Shown piece by piece: positions 1 to 5,305 of a stretch of 5,586 bases of DNA. Below the pieces are notes generated by a model. The model saw only the letters and a list, made by a program, of their open reading frames with translations. It was not told the origin of the DNA and did not search any database. The number at the start of each line of letters is the position of its first letter. The stretch's first letter is position 1. The stretch is from an uncultured Clostridium sp. (GTDB taxonomy: Bacteria; Bacillota_A; Clostridia; TANB77; CAG-508), in NCBI GenBank assembly GCA_947382445.1, contig CANCZH010000097.1, positions 1-5,586 on the forward strand, given 5' to 3'. A program made the translations under genes and the position numbers.

Positions 1-38
1 TATGTTTTATTATATCTTTATTGATAATTTTAAACAAT

Positions 39-77
39 AAAAGCATTATGGGTATAATTTATCTATGTAGCTTTTTT
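39..77 (-). terminator. Possible intrinsic terminator after the pilin-like gene
   Basis: On the minus strand an AAAAGC arm, an unpaired stretch, ATTAT-ACCC-ATAAT and then GCTTTT follow the pilin-like stop codon by about 13 bases. The inner 5-bp hairpin stacks on the AAAAGC/GCTTTT pairing, leaving an 11-base bulge on one side. The bulge and AT-rich stem make it weak. It is the only terminator-like structure in the 89 bases left of the last gene, which otherwise show nothing recognisable. Confidence 0.35.
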
Positions 78-89
78 ATGAGATTAAAT

Positions 90-1004
90 TCATTGAGTTA
101 TAGCAACAACTGGACAGTAGCCAAAAGAATTAGCATTCCATCCATCTGCACTAATCCAACTTCTATTTACTACAAGAATAGAACCATTAGACGAAGGTGA
201 TGCTAACCACTGATAATTACCTACACAAAACACATTTCCAGTTCCTCCATCGATATTTCCACCTACAGGAATAGTTAAATTTCCATTACCTATTGCAACT
301 CCATATCCATTCGCATTTGATATTCCGCATTTCAATTCATTTCCATTTACGTTATTTTGTTTATATACATTATACGCTCTTACAAACATTTCCACGCTTG
401 GAGCTCCTATCGCATATTTTGCATCTGTTGTTTTATATGTTTTCCATTGTTCTGGATCACATAAACCTGCTACGCAGTGTTCATTAGTTAAATTTATTTC
501 ACTATAACTTGACTCTCTCCACATAGGATTCATTTGTCTCATCACCGCTCCTCCATCTGATGGCAAGTGACTTACATAGGCACCTAACATCCTCGTTTTG
601 TCGTAATCTCTTTTCAAATATAATGTTCCTTCTCCATCTCCAAAATAATTTTCTTTATCATAATAAAATACTCTCCATGTTCCACCTGCTTCTGGTATAT
701 AATTAATTTTTGTTCCTATATAATCTTTTAAATTATTTGCATTTATTACTTTCTTTGCTTCTTCAACTGACATTGCTGTACTTACTGTTACTTTTGTTTC
801 TTTTGCTAACGATGTATTTTCTAAATTATCCTCAGCTATTACTGATATTGTATATTCTTTTTCCTCTGTTGCTGTTACTTCTACTATTTGCCCTAACATA
901 AATGTTCCAGATGATGGTTCTACCGTTGTTGGTGTTATTGTATATCTAAATAATTTTAATCCAGATTCACTATCAGATCCTGTTGCACTTATTTTTATTT
1001 TCAT
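90..1004 (-). CDS. C-terminal part of a frameshifted prepilin-type surface protein (Ig-like plus WLASP-type domain)
   Basis: This 304-residue frame is the downstream portion of the pilin-like gene at 1079-1648. The ATG at 1004 has no ribosome binding site, and the frame is open back to 1082, where it meets the upstream frame at an A7 run, so it is probably not an independent gene. The first ~85 residues look like an Ig/Fn3-like extracellular domain, with alternating beta-strand patterns and the motif EYTISVIAEDN. From about residue 90 (NLKDYIGTKINY) to the end is a Gly/Asn/Trp-rich globular domain with YQWLASPSS and a closing GYCPVVAI. That layout resembles the C-terminal domains (DUF6273-like, of C-type-lectin/FGE flavour) often attached to Clostridia prepilins. 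Four cysteines lie in this domain. As found, it cannot be made in frame with a signal sequence unless a -1 slip occurs at the A7 run and the missing 5' end is restored. The domain names come from memory of pattern. Confidence 0.6.
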   Translation of the reverse strand: MKIKISATGSDSESGLKLFRYTITPTTVEPSSGTFMLGQIVEVTATEEKEYTISVIAEDNLENTSLAKETKVTVSTAMSVEEAKKVINANNLKDYIGTKINYIPEAGGTWRVFYYDKENYFGDGEGTLYLKRDYDKTRMLGAYVSHLPSDGGAVMRQMNPMWRESSYSEINLTNEHCVAGLCDPEQWKTYKTTDAKYAIGAPSVEMFVRAYNVYKQNNVNGNELKCGISNANGYGVAIGNGNLTIPVGGNIDGGTGNVFCVGNYQWLASPSSNGSILVVNRSWISADGWNANSFGYCPVVAITQ

Positions 1005-1078
1005 TCTTTCTGTTGTGGCTGTTACTGTATCTACTAATGGCGGTATATTATCTATATTAATTATTTCTATTTTCTTTT

Positions 1079-1090
1079 CTATTTTTTTCC
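1079..1090 (-). other. A7 run with A-AAA-AAA slippery heptamer next to a stop codon
   Basis: Read in the upstream pilin frame the codons are GGA AAA AAA TAG. The seven A's form an A-AAA-AAA heptamer, the classic bacterial -1 slippery arrangement, directly before the stop. A -1 slip gives GGA AAA AAA ATA GAA AAG and enters the frame of the 90-1004 gene without a gap, continuing an Ig-like repeat. The same result follows if one A is gained by polymerase slippage. It could equally be a fixed mutation or a homopolymer sequencing error. Confidence 0.6.
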
Positions 1091-1609
1091 ATTTTCTAAT
1101 ACTGCTTGCACTAAGTAATTTCCATTACTTTCTATCTCATATACTCCCATCTCTCCATCTTTTGCCTTTATTCCTTGTGGTATATTTAAACTCTTTACAC
1201 TATCTTTTTTTGTTTTTACATTAATTTCAACTTCTACTGGTCCTTTTGTATATCCTTTAGTTAAAAGTTTTACCTGTATCCTTCCTATTTCATCTGACTC
1301 TATATCTTTTATTATTACTTTTTCATTTTCATTATAACCTAATGTAATAACATGCCCCGCTATTATGCCTATTTGTTCCTCTTGATCTATTTCTTCGAAT
1401 ATTCCATTTTCTTCTAATTTAATTAGTGCATATTCCACTGTCAAATCTTTATCCCCTAAAATTACTTCTGTTTCTAAATCAGCTAATACTATTTCTATCC
1501 TTTCTCGTATTTCTTCTATTTTATATTTTTGTGTTGCTCCACTTGCTGTACTAAATATCCCATTTTCACCAAGTGCTAAGCTTACTACAACTCCTGCTAA
1601 AATTAGCAT
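1079..1609 (-). CDS. 5'-truncated prepilin-type protein, N-terminal part (probable pseudogene)
   Basis: The first in-frame ATG is at 1609, but it lies inside the conserved pilin hydrophobic helix and is not the real start. The frame is open back to 1648 and reads LTALIITIILMLILAGVV, the N-terminal helix of Clostridia type IV prepilins, whose usual form is (G)ITLIALVITIIVLLILAGV. The start codon, the basic leader and the glycine cleavage site recognised by prepilin peptidase are absent, replaced by the 3' end of the recombinase gene. After the helix come a pilin-like alpha segment (KIEEIRERIEIVLADLE), an acidic beta-rich region, and from about residue 115 an Ig-like repeat (GYTKGPVEVEINVK ... 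ESNGNYLVQAVLENG). The frame stops at an A7 run and resumes as the 90-1004 gene. Intact, the product would be an exported cell-surface pilin or pseudopilin with Ig-like modules. Here it has no start and no visible promoter, so it is most likely silent unless the junction is recombined. Confidence 0.65.
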   Translation of the reverse strand: MLILAGVVVSLALGENGIFSTASGATQKYKIEEIRERIEIVLADLETEVILGDKDLTVEYALIKLEENGIFEEIDQEEQIGIIAGHVITLGYNENEKVIIKDIESDEIGRIQVKLLTKGYTKGPVEVEINVKTKKDSVKSLNIPQGIKAKDGEMGVYEIESNGNYLVQAVLENGKK

Positions 1610-1626
1610 TAAAATTATTGTTATTA

Positions 1627-1650
1627 TTAGTGCTGTAAGGATAAAATGTT
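1627..1650. other. Probable recombinase attachment-site junction inside the pilin gene
   Basis: The large recombinase ends ...LSLQH-stop at 1627, and its last codons overlap, in another frame, the DNA encoding the pilin residues LTALIITI. To the left the sequence is pilin and to the right it is recombinase, so the crossover falls at about 1630-1648. Large serine recombinase genes commonly lie at an element end beside the attachment site. Only one end is visible, so the exact core cannot be defined. Confidence 0.55.
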
Positions 1651-3240
1651 ACTTTTTTCATCAAAAATATATGGGTTTTCGTAACCCTTTAAATAAAAAT
1701 CAAATTTTGTATCATTGTATATAACAACTTTATCAACTAATTCCTTACAAATGTTTTTACTAAACTTTTTCAAATTCAATATGTTATCTACCGTTTTTCT
1801 AACACTACTTAATATTTCTTCAATATTATCTCTAATTTTGATTTTCTGCTCTTGTGCTTTTAGTTCTTTTTCTAATTTTATCATTTTGTTTTCTATCTCT
1901 TTGTTCTTTAGTCTATAAGTTTCTTCATCAATTATTTCTTTTATACACAAATCTAGTAGTTTGTTTTTTTCTTTACAAAGTTGTTCTTTTTCCTTTAAAA
2001 GTATATCACTTAATTCAGTTTCTTTTTCACATTTATTTATTGCTTTTTTTACATATTCTTCTACATCTCTTTTGATTTCATTTTTATTAGTTAATATTTC
2101 TTTTAAAGCCTTTGTAAAGCATTCTTTTAGAAGTTCATTATTTACTCTATCATTATCGCATCCTATTTCTTGGTCATTTTCTATATGTTTCTTTCCATAT
2201 TTAGTAGCAGTGTAACATCTCCATGTTTTTCTTATTGTTCCATCTTTTCTTTTTCTATTTTCGCCACCAACATAAGATGCACCACAGCAAGCACAAACTA
2301 ATTTGCCAGAGAAAGTATGCTTATTTGTATATTTACTTTTTTCGTGTTTATACATTTCACTTCTTCTTTTCAATTCTTTTTGTGTTGCCATAAATGTTTC
2401 CCTGTCAATTATAGCTTCATGATGATTTTCTTTATAAATAAATTCTACTTCGCCTTGATTATATTTTTTAGTATGCTCTAAAAAGTCAGTAGTATATGTA
2501 ATCCTTTGTTTTAAATCTCCTATGTACTTCACATTTTGTAAAATATCTAGAATCGTTGATTCTCTCCAGTCTGTTGACTTCTCTTTACTTCTAGTTCTCT
2601 TGATTTCAACTCCTCTTTCTTTTAGTTCTTTTGCAATAGTATAAGCACCTTTACCTTCATGAAGATACATATTAAATATTTCTCTTACTATTGCTGCTTC
2701 TTTTTCGTTAATTACTAATTTGGTCTTTTTACCAGTTATAGGATCTCTGACAAAATCGTAGCCATATACTATATTTCCAAAAGCAACTCCTTTTTTCATA
2801 CTTTGTATTACTCCAAATTGTACCCTTTCAGAAATTCTCCTACTTTCATCTTGAGCTAATCCTGCCATTATTGTTAGTCTTAATTCTCCATCTGTATCAA
2901 ATGTACTAATATTGTCTATTATGAATCTTACTTCAATTCCTATTTTTTTAAATTCTCTTGTCTTTTCTAGTGTATCTACTGTATTCCTTGCAAACCTACA
3001 TACTTCTTTTGTCAGTATAATATCATATTTGTTTTTTAGCCTATCTCGATACATTCTATTAAAGTCATTTCTCTTTTTTAATGATGTTCCACTAATTCCT
3101 TCATCTGCATATATTTCAATTAGTTTCCAGTCCTTATGTTGGCTTACATATTCTTCAAAATACAACCTTTGATTTTCCAAAGAATTTTTTTGATCTTCAT
3201 GGTCAGTAGATACACGACAGTATGCAACAACTCGCTTCAT
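1627..3240 (-). CDS. Large serine recombinase (site-specific integrase/transposase)
   Basis: This 537-residue protein is the size expected for a large serine recombinase that integrates and excises mobile DNA by cutting both strands through a serine-DNA link. Residues 1-145 are the resolvase-type catalytic domain. The nucleophile is S11 in YCRVS, with R9 beside it, and R82 and R85 lie in CRFARNT. GISGT (48-52) and LAQDESRRISERV (128-140) are also typical. Residues ~150-290 form the recombinase DNA-binding domain (YGYDF, INEKEAAIVREIF, ENHHEAII). A zinc ribbon follows, with C316 and C319 then C342 and C361 as likely ligands. Residues ~395-470 are a long coiled coil, as used for synapsis control. 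The ATG at 3240 is 12 bases after the stop of the upstream frame, with a purine-rich AAAGGTAGG about a dozen bases before it, so translation is probably coupled. All catalytic residues are present, so it looks active. It belongs to the TndX/TnpX-like large recombinase group broadly. I cannot name a specific member. Confidence 0.93.
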   Translation of the reverse strand: MKRVVAYCRVSTDHEDQKNSLENQRLYFEEYVSQHKDWKLIEIYADEGISGTSLKKRNDFNRMYRDRLKNKYDIILTKEVCRFARNTVDTLEKTREFKKIGIEVRFIIDNISTFDTDGELRLTIMAGLAQDESRRISERVQFGVIQSMKKGVAFGNIVYGYDFVRDPITGKKTKLVINEKEAAIVREIFNMYLHEGKGAYTIAKELKERGVEIKRTRSKEKSTDWRESTILDILQNVKYIGDLKQRITYTTDFLEHTKKYNQGEVEFIYKENHHEAIIDRETFMATQKELKRRSEMYKHEKSKYTNKHTFSGKLVCACCGASYVGGENRKRKDGTIRKTWRCYTATKYGKKHIENDQEIGCDNDRVNNELLKECFTKALKEILTNKNEIKRDVEEYVKKAINKCEKETELSDILLKEKEQLCKEKNKLLDLCIKEIIDEETYRLKNKEIENKMIKLEKELKAQEQKIKIRDNIEEILSSVRKTVDNILNLKKFSKNICKELVDKVVIYNDTKFDFYLKGYENPYIFDEKSNILSLQH

Positions 3241-3252
3241 ACTCTCTTATAC

Positions 3253-3594
3253 CTACCTTTCCCTTAATTTTTTCAATTTCTTTGCTATTTTAATTCTTTC
3301 AGCCATCTGTTTTTTATATTCTTCATTTTCCCAAAGTGCTTTCATTTTTTCACTTCGTGATTTGTTTGCTTTTCTTCTTTTTTCTTCCTTTTTAGCTGTA
3401 TCAACTTCTTTCTCTATTCTATTTCTTATATTAGTAGCTTCTTTTTCATTGACTTGATATTTTCCATCAACAAAGTCATAACCATATATTTTTTCTCCAA
3501 TGTTTCTATTGTTTTTTACTTTTTTCTGTATTTTTTCAAATTCTTTTTTTCCTATTATAGCTCCGTGATAAATTTTCTCTTTTTGCTTTACTTC
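3253..3594 (-). pseudogene. Frame-shifted C-terminal continuation of the dead recombinase paralogue
   Basis: This frame has no usable start but continues the 3536-3976 gene after a +1 shift near the A5 run at 3580-3584. Joined, the pair would give about 240 residues. The segment reads EKIYHGAIIGKKEFEKIQ, matching ENHHEAIIDRETFMATQ in the active recombinase, and then IYGYDFVDGKYQVNEKEA, matching VYGYDFVRD...VINEKEA there. The two motifs are in the opposite order to the active enzyme. The last ~40 residues are strongly basic, and SEKMKALWENEEYKKQM resembles the short NUMOD3-like DNA-binding motif found beside homing endonucleases. It stops at 3253, 12 bases before the start of the large recombinase. 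It may be a decayed gene, a frameshift-expressed accessory protein, or the product of a sequence error. Confidence 0.5.
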
Positions 3595-3976
3595 TCATTT
3601 CATTTTCGCTTTGAATCATAAAAACAATTATTTGAATTTGTGTCCTTCCTACTGCATCTGCTGTACTAATTTTTTCGTCCAAGAAAATTACTTCTATTTG
3701 TTTTTGATTAAAAAATTTTATAAAAAAGTCTACCTTATAATTAGTTGCTTGACAAAATTGCCTTACATTTTTTATTAAAATAATATCAATATTTTCTTCT
3801 AAAGCTTCATTTAATAATTTCTCAAAACTTATACATTGTTTATTTTTTGTATAGTCTATAAATTTTTTTACTATTTTCCATTCTCCATAATCTTTAATAT
3901 ACTCTTGTATTTGCTTTTCAAAATCTTTTATACTCTTTTCATTATTATATAATCCATAAGTTACTACTTTTTTCAT
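3536..3976 (-). CDS. Catalytically dead serine recombinase paralogue (resolvase domain)
   Basis: This 146-residue protein aligns through its length with residues 1-140 of the neighbouring large recombinase: MKKVVTYGLYNNE against MKRVVAYCRVSTD, IDIILIKNVRQFCQAT against YDIILTKEVCRFARNT, and ISTADAVGRTQIQI against ISTFDTDGELRLTI. The catalytic positions are changed at every point I can align: the nucleophile serine is N11, R9 is L9, and R82 and R85 become Q73 and Q76. The fold-defining hydrophobic pattern is kept, so it may be a structural or regulatory partner of the active enzyme. Frame and likely homology continue into 3253-3594 after a +1 shift. The ATG at 3976 is preceded by AGGAAAGG and by a strong hairpin at 3995-4024. 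It could also simply be a decaying copy. Confidence 0.7.
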   Translation of the reverse strand: MKKVVTYGLYNNEKSIKDFEKQIQEYIKDYGEWKIVKKFIDYTKNKQCISFEKLLNEALEENIDIILIKNVRQFCQATNYKVDFFIKFFNQKQIEVIFLDEKISTADAVGRTQIQIIVFMIQSENEMRSKAKRENLSRSYNRKKRI

Positions 3977-3994
3977 CCTTGCTTGTCCTTTCCT

Positions 3995-4024
3995 ACTTTC
4001 TGTGCTAAAATAGTAGCAGAAAGT
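3995..4024 (-). promoter_or_regulatory. Hairpin just upstream of the dead recombinase gene
   Basis: On the minus strand ACTTTCT-GCTA, a six-base loop, TAGC, two unpaired bases and AGAAAGT form a stem of 11 pairs. It sits about 18 bases upstream of the ATG at 3976 and partly beside the ribosome binding site. No T-run follows on the minus strand, so it is not a terminator. It could shape translation or RNA stability, or be a protein-binding site. Confidence 0.35.
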
Positions 4025-4039
4025 ATTTTAATATTTTCC

Positions 4040-4083
4040 GAACTATCTATATTAGTTTCACGGCTATTGGATAGTTCTTTTTT
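4040..4083 (+). terminator. Hairpin with a T-run on the plus strand
   Basis: GAACTATC and GATAGTTC form an 8-bp stem around a 22-base loop, followed on the plus strand by six T's. This would terminate plus-strand (antisense) transcripts. On the minus strand no T-run follows, so there it would be only a hairpin after the stop codon of the 52-residue gene. No plus-strand gene is visible, so its role is uncertain. Confidence 0.35.
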
Positions 4084-4240
4084 ATTTTTCAATATCATTA
4101 TGTATTGCTGTTTTCTTTATAATTGTTGCTTTGTTATCTTTTGTTTTCCTTAAAAGTACCTCTTTTTGCTCATTTTCTGATAATTGTTCTGGATTACCTA
4201 CTCTGCAATATGCAAAAACTCTCATTTCTGTTTTAGGCAT
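4082..4240 (-). CDS. 52-residue serine recombinase N-terminal stump
   Basis: The product begins MPKTEMRVFAYCRVGNPEQLS, clearly the first beta-strand and active-site loop of a resolvase-type domain (YCRVS in the active enzyme at 1627-3240), but the nucleophile serine is glycine and the protein ends after about 50 mostly basic residues. It cannot be a catalytic recombinase. The start is supported by AAAGGAGGG about eight bases upstream, and by overlap of its ATG with the TGA of the preceding 44-residue gene (one shared base), implying translational coupling. No frameshifted continuation is visible after the TAA. It could be a remnant, or a small accessory peptide of the element. The good ribosome binding site and coupling argue that it is translated. 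Confidence 0.6.
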   Translation of the reverse strand: MPKTEMRVFAYCRVGNPEQLSENEQKEVLLRKTKDNKATIIKKTAIHNDIEK

Positions 4241-4374
4241 CAAGCTACCCTCCTTTCAAAATCTTTGTCTATCTCTATAATTGCTAATTTCATTTCTTCT
4301 TCTGTTAGTATTCCTTGTTCATATAGGTCTTTTATAATTCCTATCTCTATGCACTTTTTAGCAATTTCTCGCAT
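4240..4374 (-). CDS. 44-residue SHOCT-like small protein of the recombinase operon
   Basis: The product is MREIAKKCIEIG followed by IIKDLYEQGILTEEEM, then a helical acidic/basic tail. The LYEQGILTEEE core matches the short C-terminal (SHOCT) type motif, a helix-turn-helix-like hairpin found in small proteins and at the ends of larger ones, where its role is generally unclear. The ATG at 4374 has an excellent GGAGG six bases upstream. The TGA overlaps the ATG of the 52-residue recombinase stump by one base, so these genes form an operon with the recombinases. An accessory role in element mobility is inference from position alone. Confidence 0.6.
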   Translation of the reverse strand: MREIAKKCIEIGIIKDLYEQGILTEEEMKLAIIEIDKDFERRVA

Positions 4375-4390
4375 ACAATTCCTCCAATTT

Positions 4391-4436
4391 AAAAAGGAAG
4401 TTTTGTATTGCCTATAAATAGCATACTCAACTTCCT
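4391..4436 (-). terminator. Intrinsic terminator between the MazF gene and the recombinase operon
   Basis: On the minus strand AGGAAGTT and AACTTCCT form an 8-bp stem, with inner GTAT/ATAC pairing, followed by TTTTT. It lies about 57 bases after the MazF stop codon and ends only about 10 bases before the GGAGG of the 44-residue gene. It could stop MazF transcripts, or attenuate read-through into the recombinase operon. Confidence 0.6.
4402..4430 (-). promoter_or_regulatory. Weak candidate promoter inside the terminator hairpin
   Basis: TTGAGT, a 17-base spacer and TACAAA lie within the hairpin loop region. Each hexamer matches four of six consensus bases. Transcription would start about 20 bases before the ATG of the 44-residue gene, just ahead of its ribosome binding site. 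In such AT-rich DNA this quality of match can arise by chance. Confidence 0.2.
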
Positions 4437-4446
4437 AAATCTTTTC

Positions 4447-4467
4447 CAAGGTACAAAATTTACCTTG
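4447..4467. repeat. Perfect 7-bp inverted repeat, possible operator
   Basis: CAAGGTA, seven bases, TACCTTG form a perfect inverted repeat between the MazF stop codon and the candidate promoter of the recombinase operon. There is no T-run on either side, so it does not look like a terminator. A 21-bp dyad of this shape suits a dimeric DNA-binding regulator or the recombinase itself, but no partner site was found in the window. Confidence 0.3.
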
Positions 4468-4492
4468 CCTATATTTTTATAGATTTGACACA

Positions 4493-5248
4493 TTATTTTC
4501 TATCTTTCACATTTTCTGCTTGTTTTTCAACTTCATCTGGAGAATATAAATCAATAAGTGTTAAGATATATTTTCCAAATTCCTCGTTTGAAATTTCCAA
4601 GTTCCCTGTATGTTTTAGATATTCTCTTGCTACCATTCCATAAGATGCAATTTGATTTCTCGTAACAAATTCTGTTTTTTCTTCTATTCCCTCTCTATGT
4701 GGCACTTCTTTTTTGATTTTCTCTAAATCTATTCCTAATGAAATAATAAGAGCTTTATCTACTTTTCTCAATTCTCCAATATCTAAAGCTCCTATATAAT
4801 ATTTTAATCTTGATTTGTCTATTGCTCTGATTTGTTCTGTCAAAACAAGTGAATTTTGTTTTAGTCTATCTTTATACCCTTTTATATACACATGAGTTGG
4901 TATAATCGATTTTGAATTTACTTTACTTGTTATTGGTGCAATTATAACAGTTGGACTATGCTCATTTCCTATATTGTTTTGCAATATTACTACTGGTCTT
5001 ACTCCTGTTTGTTCACTTCCTACATAAGTTTCGTCTAAAGCTGCATAATATAAATCTCCTCTTTTAATTTCCATTTTATTTCTATTCTCCTTTTTTTCTT
5101 TATAATTTTTCAAATATTCCATTTGTTCTTGATCTTCCATTATTTTTTCTTCTTCTGTTTTACTCATACTCGCATATAGAATCATTAAATATGTAAATAT
5201 TGTGATAAGTATAAGTAGTATTAAAAATATAATTAGTAAAATATTCAT
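4493..5248 (-). CDS. Membrane-anchored MazF/PemK-family endoribonuclease toxin
   Basis: Residues 1-25 are an uninterrupted hydrophobic helix, and 28-58 a charged linker (EEEKIMEDQEQMEYLKNYKEKKEN). From M59 the sequence is a typical MazF/PemK domain: KRGDLYYAAL, VGSEQTGVRPVVILQN, SPTVIIAPITSK, SLVLTEQIRAIDK. By comparison with Bacillus MazF (NdoA), R84 and T107 correspond to catalytic R25 and T48, so the RNA-cleaving site looks intact. Residues ~180-251 are an extra helical tail; ordinary MazF is about 115 residues. The ATG at 5248 has AAGGAG ten bases upstream. A second AAGGAG lies 12 bases before M59, so a soluble 193-residue form could also be made. No MazE-like gene is next to it. Upstream is a structured RNA ending in a terminator about eight bases before this ribosome binding site, so expression probably depends on read-through. 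It may be cargo or a stability module of the element. Confidence 0.85.
   Translation of the reverse strand: MNILLIIFLILLILITIFTYLMILYASMSKTEEEKIMEDQEQMEYLKNYKEKKENRNKMEIKRGDLYYAALDETYVGSEQTGVRPVVILQNNIGNEHSPTVIIAPITSKVNSKSIIPTHVYIKGYKDRLKQNSLVLTEQIRAIDKSRLKYYIGALDIGELRKVDKALIISLGIDLEKIKKEVPHREGIEEKTEFVTRNQIASYGMVAREYLKHTGNLEISNEEFGKYILTLIDLYSPDEVEKQAENVKDRK
5074..5092 (-). promoter_or_regulatory. Internal ribosome binding site and second start in the MazF gene
   Basis: AAGGAG lies 12 bases before the in-frame ATG at 5074, exactly where the MazF domain begins (MEIKRGD). The spacing is slightly long. The match at the linker/domain border suggests either a second, soluble toxin or a recent fusion of a small membrane-protein gene with mazF. 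Confidence 0.4.
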
Positions 5249-5258
5249 TGTTTTATTT

Positions 5259-5264
5259 CTCCTT
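5259..5264 (-). promoter_or_regulatory. Ribosome binding site of the MazF-family gene
   Basis: AAGGAG with a ten-base spacer to the ATG at 5248 supports the longer start, which includes the membrane helix. The upstream terminator hairpin ends about eight bases before it, leaving no room for a separate promoter. Confidence 0.6.
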
Positions 5265-5271
5265 TTTTATT

Positions 5272-5305
5272 CAAAAAGGCTACCTTATAGATTAGATAGC
5301 CTTTT
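5272..5305 (-). terminator. Intrinsic terminator between the structured RNA and the MazF gene
   Basis: On the minus strand AAAAGGCTA and TAGCCTTTT form a 9-bp stem around a 14-base loop, and the 3' arm runs into a fifth T. It ends the preceding non-coding RNA and lies directly before the MazF ribosome binding site. Its symmetry means it could also act on plus-strand transcripts. Confidence 0.7.

Noticed and set aside
1079..1609. ATG at 1609 as a true gene start
   Set aside because: It lies within the conserved pilin helix, upstream codons continue the helix in frame, and no ribosome binding site precedes it.
293..2215. Several plus-strand open frames (64-84 residues) across the pilin and recombinase genes
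   Set aside because: They are antisense to well-supported minus-strand genes, rich in Leu/Phe/Ser as expected of reverse-complement A-rich codons, and show no motifs or convincing start signals.
2912..3172. Plus-strand 86-residue open frame
   Set aside because: It lies wholly inside the catalytic domain of the large recombinase on the other strand.
4184..4417. Plus-strand 77-residue open frame
   Set aside because: It overlaps two minus-strand micro-genes that have strong ribosome binding sites and one-base coupling, and it has no recognisable domain.
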